In this document: piece by piece, positions 8,591 to 16,802 of the stretch
How positions within the stretch are numbered: position 1 is the stretch's first letter
Layout: the number at the start of each line of letters is the position of its first letter
NCBI RefSeq assembly: GCF_002160255.1
Contig: NZ_NFKF01000008.1
Coordinates: forward strand, 62,001-126,000
Direction of reading: 5' to 3'
Length of the DNA stretch: 64,000 nt
Source of the DNA: Olsenella sp. An188
GTDB taxonomy: Bacteria > Actinomycetota > Coriobacteriia > Coriobacteriales > Atopobiaceae
The notes under the pieces: model-generated
Told to the model about the DNA's origin: nothing
The model's database searches: none
Seen by the model: only the letters and a program-made list of their open reading frames with translations
Position numbers and translations under genes: made by a program

Positions 8591-9754
8591 ATGAACGAGA
8601 AGACCCGCCACATCGCGACCGCCTACGCCGACGAGGCCTACGAGGAGGAGCTCGAGCTGCTGCGGGCGCTCGCCCAGATACCGGCCCCGTCCGGCCACGA
8701 GGAGCGTCGCGCGGAGTTTGTCCGCGACTGGCTGCTCGCGCAGGGCGCCCCGGTGGGCTCGGTGCGCGTCGACGGCGCCAAGAACGTCATCCTGAACCTC
8801 CCGGCGGGCCCGGGGACGCCCGGCGACGGGGGCCTCGCGGTCTTTGCCGCCCACACCGACGTGGTCTTCCCGGACACCGACGCGCTGCCGCTCGCGGAGA
8901 GCGCAACGCGCCTTCTGGCCCCCGGCGTGGGCGACGACACCGCCAACCTCGTGGGCCTGCTCATGGCCGCGCGCTGGTTCCTGCGCCACCGCCCCGCGCT
9001 CGACCGGCCGATCCTGGTGGTGGCCAACTCGTGCGAGGAGGGGCTCGGCAACCTCGCCGGCACGCGCGAGCTCTTCTCCCACTACGCGGGGCGCGTGGCC
9101 GAGTTCACGAGCTTCGACCTCTACCTCGGAACGCACGTCACGCACGCGGTGGGCAGCCACCGCTGGCGCGTGATCTGCCACACCGAGGGCGGCCACTCCT
9201 GGGAGAACTTCGGGCGTGACAACGCGATCGAGGCGCTCTGCTCCTTCATCGAGGACCTCTACGCGCTCGAGCTGCCCACGCGCGCCAAGACCACCGTCAA
9301 CGTGGGGCGCTTCGTGGGCGGCACGACGGTCAACTCCATCGCCGAGGAGGCGAGCGTGCTCGTGGAGTACCGCTCGAGCTCGGAGGAGTGCCTCGAGGAG
9401 ATGTACGGCAAGTTCGTGGTGCTCGTGGAGGAGCACCTGCGCGAGCACACCCGCATCGACGCCAAGCTCATCGGGCGCCGGCCGGCCTCCGGCGAGGTGG
9501 TTCCGGACGGCCAGGAAGGTCTCATCGCCCGCACCGACCGCATCATCCGCGACCTGGGCGGCGTCACGCCCGAGCACCACGAGTCCTCGACCGACGCCAA
9601 CATCCCCTTCTCGCTCGGCATCCCCGCCCACACCGTGGGCACCGTGGTGGGAGACCTGCTCCACACGCGCGAGGAGTGGATCGAGAAGGACAGCCTGCGC
9701 CGCGGCCTGGCCGTCATCCTCGCCCTCATGCTCGAGCACGCGACCGAGATGTAG
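8591..9754 (+). CDS. M20-family metallopeptidase
   Basis: 387 residues, cytoplasmic. The metal and catalytic residues of clan MH are visible: AAHTDVV (His and Asp), GVGDDTANLVG (bridging Asp), SCEEGLGN (Glu-Glu), and a late His at VGDLLHTREEW. A dimerisation lid of about 110 residues interrupts the catalytic domain as in PepT/ArgE-like enzymes. The family removes N-terminal or C-terminal amino acids from small peptides or deacylates amino acids; which applies here is not clear, though the tandem GIPAHTVGTVVGDLLHTREEW end is like tri/dipeptidases. ATG at 8591 follows GGGAGCGACC. The 190-base gap upstream, shared with fucO, has three copies of the GGCGAGAAG motif (about 8466, 8502, 8528). Confidence 0.8.
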   Translation: MNEKTRHIATAYADEAYEEELELLRALAQIPAPSGHEERRAEFVRDWLLAQGAPVGSVRVDGAKNVILNLPAGPGTPGDGGLAVFAAHTDVVFPDTDALPLAESATRLLAPGVGDDTANLVGLLMAARWFLRHRPALDRPILVVANSCEEGLGNLAGTRELFSHYAGRVAEFTSFDLYLGTHVTHAVGSHRWRVICHTEGGHSWENFGRDNAIEALCSFIEDLYALELPTRAKTTVNVGRFVGGTTVNSIAEEASVLVEYRSSSEECLEEMYGKFVVLVEEHLREHTRIDAKLIGRRPASGEVVPDGQEGLIARTDRIIRDLGGVTPEHHESSTDANIPFSLGIPAHTVGTVVGDLLHTREEWIEKDSLRRGLAVILALMLEHATEM

Positions 9755-9776
9755 CGCGCCCGTGCCGCGCCGGCAC

Positions 9777-9800
9777 AAAAAAAGGAGCCCGCAGGCTCCT
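9777..9800 (-). terminator. Rho-independent terminator for the 75-residue gene
   Basis: On the minus strand AGGAGCC and GGCTCCT form a 7-bp stem with a short GC loop, followed by seven T. It lies 28 bases after the stop of the minus-strand gene and 22 bases after the stop of the convergent peptidase gene. Confidence 0.8.
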
Positions 9801-9828
9801 CCTCCCCTTCTGGGATGTGCTTCGCGCC

Positions 9829-10056
9829 TTACGCCGCGCGCACGCACTTGACGAGCAGCGGCGAGTCCGCGTGGTTCTGCTCGTGGGAGGAGAACCACTG
9901 GTCGACGTCGTTGAACAGGATGCGCTGGCTGTCCGCCCAGAAGCGCCGCTCGTGACCGCCCACGAGCGCGCGATACTCGCCGCCCATGAACCAGCCGTTG
10001 TGGCACGCGTCGAGCACCTTGCGCTGACGCCTGTCCATGTCCTTGATCTTGGTCAT
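9829..10056 (-). CDS. Small conserved-looking hypothetical protein (75 aa)
   Basis: A 75-residue soluble protein rich in aromatic residues (GWFMGGEYRAL, RRFWADSQRILFNDVDQWF). It has a GGGAGGCATGACC-type start with a clear ribosome binding site, an AT-rich promoter region upstream (10060-10160, about half A/T) and a terminator, so it is a real and probably well-expressed monocistronic gene. I do not recognise a family. It carries no membrane segment, signal or metal motif; a small regulatory or nucleic-acid-associated role is only a guess. Confidence 0.6.
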   Translation of the reverse strand: MTKIKDMDRRQRKVLDACHNGWFMGGEYRALVGGHERRFWADSQRILFNDVDQWFSSHEQNHADSPLLVKCVRAA

Positions 10057-10239
10057 GCCTTCCCTCCTTTCTGTTTGCCAACACGCTCGTTATACCCAAC
10101 TTAGCCGTTCGCGGAAACACACTTGACAAAAGCACTACAAATCTATCCACAAAGATTAGGAGAACGTTAAGGGCCGGTTCATGCGGCGTTATGGGGGCCG
10201 CGCGCATCCTTGGCAGCGCCACCGATGCGAGGAGGAACC

Positions 10240-10926
10240 ATGCCAAACGTGAGGATCGCCCCCAGGCGCTACACCCGTCGCCGCAGGGCGAGAAGGACCC
10301 CGGCCCTGCTGCTCGCCTGCGTCCTCGTCGCGCTCGTCGTGGGCGCGTCCGCCGTCGCGCTCTGCCACGCCGCCCCGGGTGCGACCGCGTCGTCCGCGGG
10401 CGAGGCGGCGGCCTCGACCCCGCGCTCGGAGTGGCGCGCCGGCGAGGTGCCCCACCTCTACCAGACCGACCCCGCGTGGGCCGACTCCCCGTACGCCGGG
10501 GGCACCATCCGCGAGAACGGCTGCGGGCCCACGGCGCTCGCCATGGCCTACGTGGCCCTCACCGGACGCGACGACATGGGCCCCGTCGAGATGGCGGCCT
10601 TCGCGGAGCGCGGCGGCTACGTCTCGGACGGCATGAGCACATGGACGCTCATGAGCGAGGGCGCCGCCGAGCTGGGGCTCACCTCCGAGGAGCTCCCCGC
10701 CGACGAGGGCAGCGTGCGCGCCGCCCTTCTCGCCGGCCACCCCGTGATCTGCAGCGTGCGGCCGGGGGACTTCACCACCACGGGCCACTTCATCGTGCTC
10801 GCCGGGCTCGCCGACGACGGCGAGGTCGTGGTGCGCGACCCCAACAGCGCAGAGCGCAGCGGGCGCACGTGGGACCTCGGGCGCGTGCTGGGGCAGTGCG
10901 CGAACCTCTGGGAGCTCTCCGCGTGA
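10240..10926 (+). CDS. Secreted/membrane-anchored C39-like cysteine peptidase
   Basis: 228 residues. A strongly basic N-terminus (RRYTRRRRARR) leads into one hydrophobic segment (about residues 22-44), so the protein is anchored or exported. The remainder is a papain-like C39_2 domain: NGCGPTALAMAY with the catalytic Cys, GHFIVLAG with the catalytic His, and VRDPNS with the Asp. Such stand-alone C39-like proteins in Gram-positives act outside the cell on peptides or cell-wall bridges; it lacks the ABC transporter of bacteriocin exporters. The start at 10240 has a GAGGAGG ribosome binding site. It is convergent with the two-component operon that ends at 11004. Confidence 0.75.
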   Translation: MPNVRIAPRRYTRRRRARRTPALLLACVLVALVVGASAVALCHAAPGATASSAGEAAASTPRSEWRAGEVPHLYQTDPAWADSPYAGGTIRENGCGPTALAMAYVALTGRDDMGPVEMAAFAERGGYVSDGMSTWTLMSEGAAELGLTSEELPADEGSVRAALLAGHPVICSVRPGDFTTTGHFIVLAGLADDGEVVVRDPNSAERSGRTWDLGRVLGQCANLWELSA

Positions 10927-11003
10927 GAGCGGCGCTCGGCGGCGGGCGCGGGTGGCGCACCCGACGCCCTTCTCGCCCCGGTCCGTAGGACGCGGCCGAG
11001 GCG

Positions 11004-12212
11004 CTACCCCCGCCCGGGCCCGGGCGTCGGGAGCGTCACGGTGAAGGTCGTGCGGCCCGCCTCGCTCGCGGCAGAGATGGTCCCGCCGTGCAGCCCCACG
11101 ATCTCGCGCGCGATGGCCAGGCCGAGGCCCGCGCCGCCCGTGGCCGAGCCGCGCGACTCGTCGAGGCGGTAGAACTTGTCGAAGATCGAGCGCAGCTTGT
11201 GGGAGGGGATCGTGGCGCCCGTGTCGGAGACCTCCACCACGACGCCCTCCCCCTCGCGGCGCGCGGAGAGCTCGACCGGGGTGCCCTCGTCGCTGTAGGC
11301 GATCGCGTTCTTGATGAGGTTGCCAAAGACGCGCGCGAGCCGGGCCGCGTCCGCCTCGACCACGAGCGGCTCCCCGGGGTCCTCGGCCGTGCGCGCCGTC
11401 CCCTCCACCTCGACGCGCGCCACGTTGCCGTGCGCGGCGAGCGCCGGGTAGAACTCGTCGGCCACCTGCGCCAGGAGAAACGCCAGGTCGACCGGGACCA
11501 GCTCGAGCTCGATGTGCGTGAGGTTGTAGCGCGTGATGTCGAAGAACTCGTTCACCAGGCGCTCGAGGCGCAGCGCCTTGTCGAGCGCCACGCCCACGTA
11601 GCGGAGGCGCTGGGGCTCGGGCATCTCGGGCACCTCGTCGATCAGCGAGAGGTAGCCGATCACCGAGGTGAGCGGCGTCTTGAGGTCGTGGGCGAGGTAG
11701 GTGATGAGGTCGCTCCTTCGGGCGGACTCGTCCTCGAGGCGACGCTCCTGGTCGGCCGCGGCGCGCTTGGCCTCGGCCGCCACGAGCGCGAGCTCCTCCC
11801 ACCCGGCCGGGAACGCCTCGGCGGCGTCCAGGTCGTGGGCGAGAAACGCGCGCAGCAGCTCGGCCGCGCGCGCACGCTGCTCGCGCTCGGCGCGACGCCG
11901 GGAGACGCGCGCGGAGGCGAGGCCCGTGGCCACGACCAGTGCCGCGCCGAAGAGCCCGAGCTGGAAGAAGAGGTAGCGCGTTCCGACGATGTCGAGCGCG
12001 ACCTCGGCCGAGACCCCGAACTCGTTCAGGTTGTGGACGTTCAGCACCTGGCCCGAGACCCAGTCGATGAAGGCGCCGTTCAGCGCCACGTCGACGAAGT
12101 TCACGAGCACGTTGTAGGCCACGACGGCCAGAAGGACCGCGGTGGCCGCGATCCCGACCGTGCGCAGCGAGCCTGCGAGCCGCGGGCTCTTCTCGCCATC
12201 CCTATCGCTCAA
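11004..12212 (-). CDS. Sensor histidine kinase (VanS-like)
   Basis: About 402 residues. Two membrane helices (about 18-43 and 80-103) enclose a short extracytoplasmic loop; then a linker, the H-box YLAHDLKTPLTSVIGYLS (His near 175), an N-box NLIKNAIAYS, and the ATP-lid motifs DTGATIPSHK and GGAGLGLAIAREI. This order and the short sensor loop fit the VanS/PhoR class. No ATG fits; the TTG at 12212 overlaps the upstream regulator by 11 bases and is the best start. With the regulator it forms a typical two-gene operon. Signal unknown; no vancomycin-resistance genes are present, so the Van label is structural only. Confidence 0.85.
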   Translation of the reverse strand: MSDRDGEKSPRLAGSLRTVGIAATAVLLAVVAYNVLVNFVDVALNGAFIDWVSGQVLNVHNLNEFGVSAEVALDIVGTRYLFFQLGLFGAALVVATGLASARVSRRRAEREQRARAAELLRAFLAHDLDAAEAFPAGWEELALVAAEAKRAAADQERRLEDESARRSDLITYLAHDLKTPLTSVIGYLSLIDEVPEMPEPQRLRYVGVALDKALRLERLVNEFFDITRYNLTHIELELVPVDLAFLLAQVADEFYPALAAHGNVARVEVEGTARTAEDPGEPLVVEADAARLARVFGNLIKNAIAYSDEGTPVELSARREGEGVVVEVSDTGATIPSHKLRSIFDKFYRLDESRGSATGGAGLGLAIAREIVGLHGGTISAASEAGRTTFTVTLPTPGPGRG

Positions 12213-12915
12213 TCTTGTATCCCAATCCCCAGACGGTCCTGATGTACTTGGGGTCCTCGAAGGAGTCCCCCATCTTCTCCCGAAGGTGGCGCACGTGCAC
12301 GGTGATGGAGCCGGAGCCCTTCTCGTAGTAGGCGTCGCCAAAGATGCGCTGGTAGAGCTCGCGCGCCGAGACCACGGCGCCGTCCGCCTCGAGGAGCTCC
12401 CTCAGCAGGGAGAACTCCGTGGGGGTGAGCGAGAGCGGCCGGTCGTTGAGCGTCGCCTCGTGGGCGGGGACGTCGAGCGTGAGGGCCCGGCAGGTGAGCA
12501 CCTCGCCCTCGCGCCGCGCGCCGGGTTCGAGGGAGTTGTAGGTGGTGTAGCGCCTGAGCTGAGCCTTCACGCGCGCGACGAGCTCGAGCGGCAGGAAGGG
12601 CTTGGTCACGTAGTCGTCCGCGCCGAGCGAGAGCCCCGCGATCTTGTCGGCCTGCTCGCCGCGCGCCGTGAGCATGATGACCGGGTAGCCGTGGCGGCGC
12701 CTGATGGCGCGGCAGACGTCGAGCCCGCTTGCGCCGGGCAGCATCACGTCGAGGATGGCCAGGTCGACGGCCGGGGCAGCCTCGTCCGCGACGCGCGCGA
12801 GCGCCGCGGCGCCGTCGTGCAGGCACTCCACGGCAAATCCCTCCGCCTCCAGGTAGACGGCCACGAGCTCGCAGATCTCGGGCTCGTCGTCCACCACCAG
12901 TACGCGCTCTCCCAT
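12202..12915 (-). CDS. OmpR-family response regulator (VanR-like)
   Basis: 237 residues. Receiver domain with the acidic pair in VVDDEPE (9-10), the phosphorylated Asp in LAILDVMLPG (about 56) and the Lys in YVTKPF (about 107); winged-helix DNA-binding domain from about 140 to the end with LTPTEFSLLRELLE and SITVHVRHLREKM. All catalytic residues are intact, unlike the atypical regulator at 58781. ATG at 12915 follows GGAGGCGCG. Transcribed ahead of its kinase; the promoter lies in the 124-base gap shared with the divergent LysR gene, whose TTAAGG-containing stretch at about 12963 is relatively AT-rich. Confidence 0.9.
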   Translation of the reverse strand: MGERVLVVDDEPEICELVAVYLEAEGFAVECLHDGAAALARVADEAAPAVDLAILDVMLPGASGLDVCRAIRRRHGYPVIMLTARGEQADKIAGLSLGADDYVTKPFLPLELVARVKAQLRRYTTYNSLEPGARREGEVLTCRALTLDVPAHEATLNDRPLSLTPTEFSLLRELLEADGAVVSARELYQRIFGDAYYEKGSGSITVHVRHLREKMGDSFEDPKYIRTVWGLGYKIER

Positions 12916-13039
12916 CGCGCCTCCCTTCGCCTCAAGGATACGCGGTGGACGGCCGGCAGTTCCTAACGTTTGCTTAAGGGCGCGCCGACGGCGGCTGCCA
13001 TACAATCTTGCTATCGCAAAGCGTCTCGAGGGAGGGCCC

Positions 13040-13900
13040 TTGAATCTCAAGCAGCTCGAGTACTTCGTCGCCATCGCCGAGGAGGGCCAGATCACCGCGG
13101 CCGCCCGGCGCCTGCACATCTCGCAGCCGCCGCTCTCCTACGAGCTCGCCCAGCTCGAGCGAGAGCTCGGGACGCAGCTCGTCCGCCGGGGACCGCGAGG
13201 CGTCACACTCACGGAGGCGGGCCGGCTCCTCTACGACCGCGCCCGGCGCATCCTGGCCATGGCCACCGCCACGGCGCGCGAGGTCTCCAGCGTGGGCCGC
13301 GGCCTCACCGGGACGCTCGGCCTCGCGGTCTGCGGCGGCGTCGCCGGGCTCGCGCCGAGCGCGCGGCTCGCGGAGCTCGCCCGTCGCCACGCGGACGTCT
13401 CCCTCGAGGTGCGCGAGGGGTCGGTCCCCGAGGTGATCGAGCTCGTCGCGAGCGGCATCGTTGAGGTCGGGGTGGTCCGCACGCCGTTCCCGACCCAGGG
13501 CCTGCGCTGCCGCTACGCGCCCGCCGAGCCGTTCGTGGCCGTCATGCCACCCGAGCTCGAGACGGGCGGCGAGCTCTCCGTCGAGGCGGGCGAGCTCGCC
13601 GGCTCCCCCATCGTCTGCGACCGGCGCACCTCGTCTGCGCTCGCGCGCGCCTGCCCGGGCCTCCCCGCCCCCTTCTGCCTCACCGAGGACGAGCGGACGA
13701 CCTGCTCGTGCGCCGCGGCGGGCCTCGGAGTGGGCCTTGTCCCGCGCTCGCTGCTCGCCGTCTGCGACACCGGGCCGTGCTTCATCAAGACCGTCGCCGA
13801 GAAGGCGCTCGAGACGCGCGCCGCGGTCATCTGGAAGGCCGACCGGTCGCTCTCCCCGCTCGCGGAGCGCGCCGTCGCGCTTCTCGGCGAGCTCGCGTAG
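13040..13900 (+). CDS. LysR-family transcriptional regulator
   Basis: 286 residues starting with TTG (GGGAGGGCCC just upstream). N-terminal winged helix-turn-helix (LKQLEYFVAIAEEGQITAAA, SQPPLSYELAQLE) followed by a two-lobed co-inducer domain. It is divergent from the two-component operon. LysR proteins often control the divergent neighbour, but no metabolic gene adjoins it, so its target is not evident. Downstream lies a large inverted repeat rather than a terminator. Confidence 0.88.
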   Translation: MNLKQLEYFVAIAEEGQITAAARRLHISQPPLSYELAQLERELGTQLVRRGPRGVTLTEAGRLLYDRARRILAMATATAREVSSVGRGLTGTLGLAVCGGVAGLAPSARLAELARRHADVSLEVREGSVPEVIELVASGIVEVGVVRTPFPTQGLRCRYAPAEPFVAVMPPELETGGELSVEAGELAGSPIVCDRRTSSALARACPGLPAPFCLTEDERTTCSCAAAGLGVGLVPRSLLAVCDTGPCFIKTVAEKALETRAAVIWKADRSLSPLAERAVALLGELA

Positions 13901-13909
13901 GCCAGGCGC

Positions 13910-14131
13910 GTGCAGTTTGGCCCTTCAGTCCATGAAACCCGGGGTCCGCTGTGCAGTTTTGCCTCTCAGTCCATGGATTTTTGCCTCGTGAGGCTCATTT
14001 GTTTTGAGCTTTGATTTTCTTTCCTGGGCAAACGTCGACGCGTCTCCGTCAGAGCATCAAAAACGCATGTCCCGAGAGGCAAAACTGCACAGCGGACCCG
14101 CCCGTTCATGGATCGAAGGGCCAAATTGCAC
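13910..14131. repeat. Family E: 222-bp element with 58-bp inverted ends
   Basis: A left arm (13910-13967) and right arm (14074-14131) are about 50/58 identical as inverted repeats by hand alignment; both contain TGCAGTTTTGCCTCTC and GGTCCGCTG. The 106-base centre is much more AT-rich than its surroundings (TTTGTTTTGAGCTTTGATT region). This has the build of a MITE or a very large hairpin. No coding capacity. It fills almost the whole 294-base gap between lysR and tatA. Confidence 0.75.
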
Positions 14132-14167
14132 AAAAAAGCGCCCCCGGCGGGAAAGGGTCCGGGGGCG
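14132..14167 (-). terminator. Rho-independent terminator of tatA
   Basis: CGCCCCCGG pairs with CCGGGGGCG around a 11-base loop and, read on the minus strand, is followed by six T residues. It abuts the right arm of the inverted-repeat element. Confidence 0.8.
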
Positions 14168-14194
14168 AAGGGAGGAAAGGCTGGGTTCGGGAGG

Positions 14195-14404
14195 CTAACT
14201 GACGGCGTCGTCGTCATCGGAGAAGCGCGCGACCGCCGGCTCGGCCTCCGGCGTCTCGTCGACGCCGTCCTCCATGCCCTCGCGCACGTTCTTGACCGTC
14301 TTGCCGATGGCCGACCCCAGCTTGGGCAGGTTCTTCGGCCCAAAGATGACCAGGACCACGAGAAGGATGATCGCAATCTCGGGAACGCCCATGCCAAGTA
14401 TCAT
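14195..14404 (-). CDS. tatA: Twin-arginine translocase subunit TatA/E
   Basis: 69 residues: a short periplasmic N-terminus, one membrane helix (IAIILLVVLVIFGPKNLP), the conserved FGPKNLPKLG hinge and an amphipathic helix GSAIGKTVKNVREGM, then an acidic tail (DDDDAVS). This is the standard TatA layout. It forms the export pore with TatC for folded Tat substrates; no tatC is in the window. ATG at 14404 after GGAGGCACG. One possible client is the NRRNF-containing binding protein at 62161. Confidence 0.92.
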   Translation of the reverse strand: MILGMGVPEIAIILLVVLVIFGPKNLPKLGSAIGKTVKNVREGMEDGVDETPEAEPAVARFSDDDDAVS

Positions 14405-14476
14405 TCCGTGCCTCCAATGACGTCGCTTGCCACGGCCTATGGTAGGACGAGGCAGACCACCGGTAAAATACATAGT

Positions 14477-14517
14477 AGAGGGGTCTGCCATACACGCCTT
14501 GTATGGCAGACCCCTCT
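14477..14517. terminator. Perfect 18-bp hairpin between the ACT gene and tatA
   Basis: AGAGGGGTCTGCCATACA (14477-14494) and its exact complement (14500-14517) flank a 5-base loop. It lies 28 bases past the ACT gene stop, followed on the minus strand by CTACTATG rather than a U-run. Likely a terminator or RNA 3'-end stabiliser; a protein-binding palindrome for tatA is the alternative. Confidence 0.6.
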
Positions 14518-14544
14518 TTGCGGACACGCGCGACGCGACGGCGC

Positions 14545-14973
14545 CTACTCGAGGTCGCGCTGGTCGTACACGTGGAAGCCCGCGGCCTCGATCGCCCAGG
14601 TCGCAGCGGCCGCGGCGGCGGGGTCGGAGATCTTGAGCGCCATGATGGCCGTCTCGTCTGCCGTGGAGAAGCAATACCCGTACTCGATGTTGAGGTCGAG
14701 ATCGTCGAGCTTCTCGAGCAGGTCGGCGGAGCCCCCGGGGCGGTGCGGGACGGCGATGGCCATCACCTTGGTGATGATCGCGCGATAGCCGCCAGCGTCG
14801 AGCGCGTCGAGCGCCGCGTGGGTGTCGCTGCAGATGATGCGCACCACGCCGTAGTCGGTGGTGTCGGCCACGGAGAGCGCGGCCATGTTGATGTTGGCGT
14901 TCCCCAGGCAGCGGCACAGCGCCGCGAGGCGGCCCTTCTCGTTCTCAAGAAAGACGGTAATCTGCTCGATCAT
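14545..14973 (-). CDS. ACT-domain protein linked to aryl-CoA ligase
   Basis: 142 residues made of two ACT domains: an N-terminal one with IEQITVFLENEKGRLAAL and a second from about residue 70. It starts with an ATG that shares its A with the TGA of the upstream ligase gene (TGATG), so the two are translationally coupled. Paired ACT proteins of this type occur next to phenylacetate-CoA ligase-like genes in anaerobes and probably sense an amino acid (likely aromatic or branched) to control the ligase; that ligand is an inference. No enzyme domain is present. Confidence 0.82.
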   Translation of the reverse strand: MIEQITVFLENEKGRLAALCRCLGNANINMAALSVADTTDYGVVRIICSDTHAALDALDAGGYRAIITKVMAIAVPHRPGGSADLLEKLDDLDLNIEYGYCFSTADETAIMALKISDPAAAAAATWAIEAAGFHVYDQRDLE

Positions 14974-16283
14974 CACTTGGTCCCCTTCCTGAGGTCGACG
15001 ATGCGCTTTGCCTTGCCCTCGCTGCGCGCGATGGTCTTGGGCTCCACGAGGCGGACGCGCACGCCCACCGAGAGCGCGGTCTTGAGGCGCGCGGAGATCT
15101 CCTTCTGCAGCCGCTCGATGGCCGAGACGGCGTCGAAGTCGAAGTCGGGGTTGACCTCGGCCTTGAGCGTGACGAGGTCGAGCGAGCGCTGGTCGGTGTC
15201 GATCTCGATCTGGTACCAGGAGGAGACCTGCGGGAACGTCTTCATGACGTCCTCGATCTGGCTCGGGAAGACGTTGACGCCGCGGATGATGAGCATGTCG
15301 TCGGTGCGCCCGTGGATGCGGTCGATGCGCCGGTGCGTCCGGCCGCAGGCGCACTCGCCCGGCAGGATGCGCGTGATGTCGCGCGTGCGGTAGCGCACCA
15401 CCGGCGACGCCTCGCGGTCGATCGTGGTGAGCACGAGCTCGCCCCACTCGCCGTCGGGCAGCACCTCGCCGGTGTTGGGGTCGATGATCTCCGCGTAGAA
15501 GTGGTCCTCGGCCAGGTGCAGGCCGTCCTGCTCCCAGCACTCGATGGCCACTCCCGGGCCCATCGTCTCGGTGAGCCCGTAGACGTCGAGCACGTGGTAG
15601 CCCAGCTTGCGCTCGAGGTCGCGGCGGAAGTTGTCGGAGAAGGGCTCGGCGCCGTGGATGCCCGCGCGCAGGTGGAAGTCGCGCGTGGGGTCGAGCCCCA
15701 TCTCGATGGCGGTGTCGGCGATGTGCATGGCGTAGCTCGGCGTGCAGCAGATGATCGTCGAGCCCATCTCCTTGAGCACGCGGATCTGGCGCTCGGTGTT
15801 GCCGGCGGACATGGGGATCACGGTCGAGTCCATCCACAGGCCGCCGTAGTGCGCGCCCAGGCCGCCGGTGAACAGGCCGTAGCCGTAGCAGACGTGCACG
15901 ACGTCGCTCTCGTCGCCCCCCGCGTAGATGATGCCGCGGGCAAAGCACTCGCCCCAGATCTCGAGGTCGTGCTCGGTGTAGCCGCCCACGGTCGCCACGC
16001 CGGTGGTGCCGGAGGACATGTGGATCTCCTTCACGGCGGAGAGCGGAGTGGCAAACATCCCGTAGGGGTAGTTGTCGCGCAGGTCCTGCTTGGTCACGAA
16101 GGGGGCGCGCCGCAGGTCGTCCAGGGAGCGCACGGAGTACGGGTCAAAGCCCGCCTCGTCGAAGCTCTTGTGGTAGAACGGCACGTTCTCGTAGCACGCC
16201 ACGACGGTCTTCTTGATGCCCTCGAGCTGGACCTGCTCGATCCGCTCGTGTGGCGCGGTGAGGATGTCCTGCTTCCTGCTCAT
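14973..16283 (-). CDS. paaK: Phenylacetate-CoA ligase family protein
   Basis: 436 residues, the usual PaaK length. AMP-forming ligase motifs: HMSSGTTGVATVGGYTEHD (the P-loop-like A3), YGLTETMGPG, and RTDDMLIIRGVNVFPSQIED near the hinge, plus a zinc-like CACGRTHRR. It activates aryl acids (phenylacetate, or indoleacetate and related acids) with CoA and ATP. In anaerobes lacking the aerobic paa pathway, as seems so here, PaaK paralogues work with indolepyruvate ferredoxin oxidoreductases in amino-acid fermentation. ATG at 16283 preceded by GAAGGGGC. Operon with the ACT gene. Confidence 0.88.
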   Translation of the reverse strand: MSRKQDILTAPHERIEQVQLEGIKKTVVACYENVPFYHKSFDEAGFDPYSVRSLDDLRRAPFVTKQDLRDNYPYGMFATPLSAVKEIHMSSGTTGVATVGGYTEHDLEIWGECFARGIIYAGGDESDVVHVCYGYGLFTGGLGAHYGGLWMDSTVIPMSAGNTERQIRVLKEMGSTIICCTPSYAMHIADTAIEMGLDPTRDFHLRAGIHGAEPFSDNFRRDLERKLGYHVLDVYGLTETMGPGVAIECWEQDGLHLAEDHFYAEIIDPNTGEVLPDGEWGELVLTTIDREASPVVRYRTRDITRILPGECACGRTHRRIDRIHGRTDDMLIIRGVNVFPSQIEDVMKTFPQVSSWYQIEIDTDQRSLDLVTLKAEVNPDFDFDAVSAIERLQKEISARLKTALSVGVRVRLVEPKTIARSEGKAKRIVDLRKGTK

Positions 16284-16382
16284 GCGCTGCCCCTTCCTTC
16301 GGCCCACGGACAACAGTGAGTTTAGGCAACTAAAGCGCCGAGAAGAACCTCGCGTCGGTGGGCGGTGGCTGGGGCGCGGCGC

Positions 16383-16802
16383 CTACCGGGCCGCCTCGAG
16401 GCGCGCAAGCACCGTGCGCGTGGCGGCGATCGCGGCGGCCACGTCGTCCTGGGCGTCGTCGATCTGGCGCTGGACGTAGATGTCCACGAGCGGGTTGTCC
16501 ACGAAGATGTCGACGGCGGTGGCGAGCGTGCCTATCCTGACGCGCAGGTCGTCGACGCCGCTCACGTCGTCGAGCTCGCGAAGGAAGGCGCGCAGGTACG
16601 CCCTCGCCTCCCCGAGCGCCGTCTGCGCCTTGCTGATGCGCACGTGCTTGAAGGCGCTCGTGAGGCCGCCACCCAGGAAGATGTCGGCGACGCCCCACCT
16701 GCCCGCGCTCTCGAGCGCCTCGGATGCCTCCTCGAGGCTCGCGAGCGCGCGCCGCCCCGCGGCGACGGCCTCGTCGACCTCACGTCTCTGCTCCGGCGTC
16801 AT
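16383..16802 (-). CDS. Hypothetical helical protein (139 aa)
   Basis: 139 residues predicted almost wholly helical, with no signal or membrane helix. A Gly-rich turn (GVADIFLGGGLTSAFKH) sits between two long helices and the C-terminal half has heptad-like spacing. I do not recognise the family for certain; similar proteins of unknown function occur in Coriobacteriia and Clostridia. ATG at 16802 follows GGGGGAGCC. It is separated from paaK by 80 bases and may be monocistronic. Confidence 0.55.
   Translation of the reverse strand: MTPEQRREVDEAVAAGRRALASLEEASEALESAGRWGVADIFLGGGLTSAFKHVRISKAQTALGEARAYLRAFLRELDDVSGVDDLRVRIGTLATAVDIFVDNPLVDIYVQRQIDDAQDDVAAAIAATRTVLARLEAAR

Noticed and set aside
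11004-12915. Vancomycin-resistance cluster around the VanRS-like pair
   Set aside because: No vanH, vanA or vanX-like genes are near; the resemblance is only in architecture.
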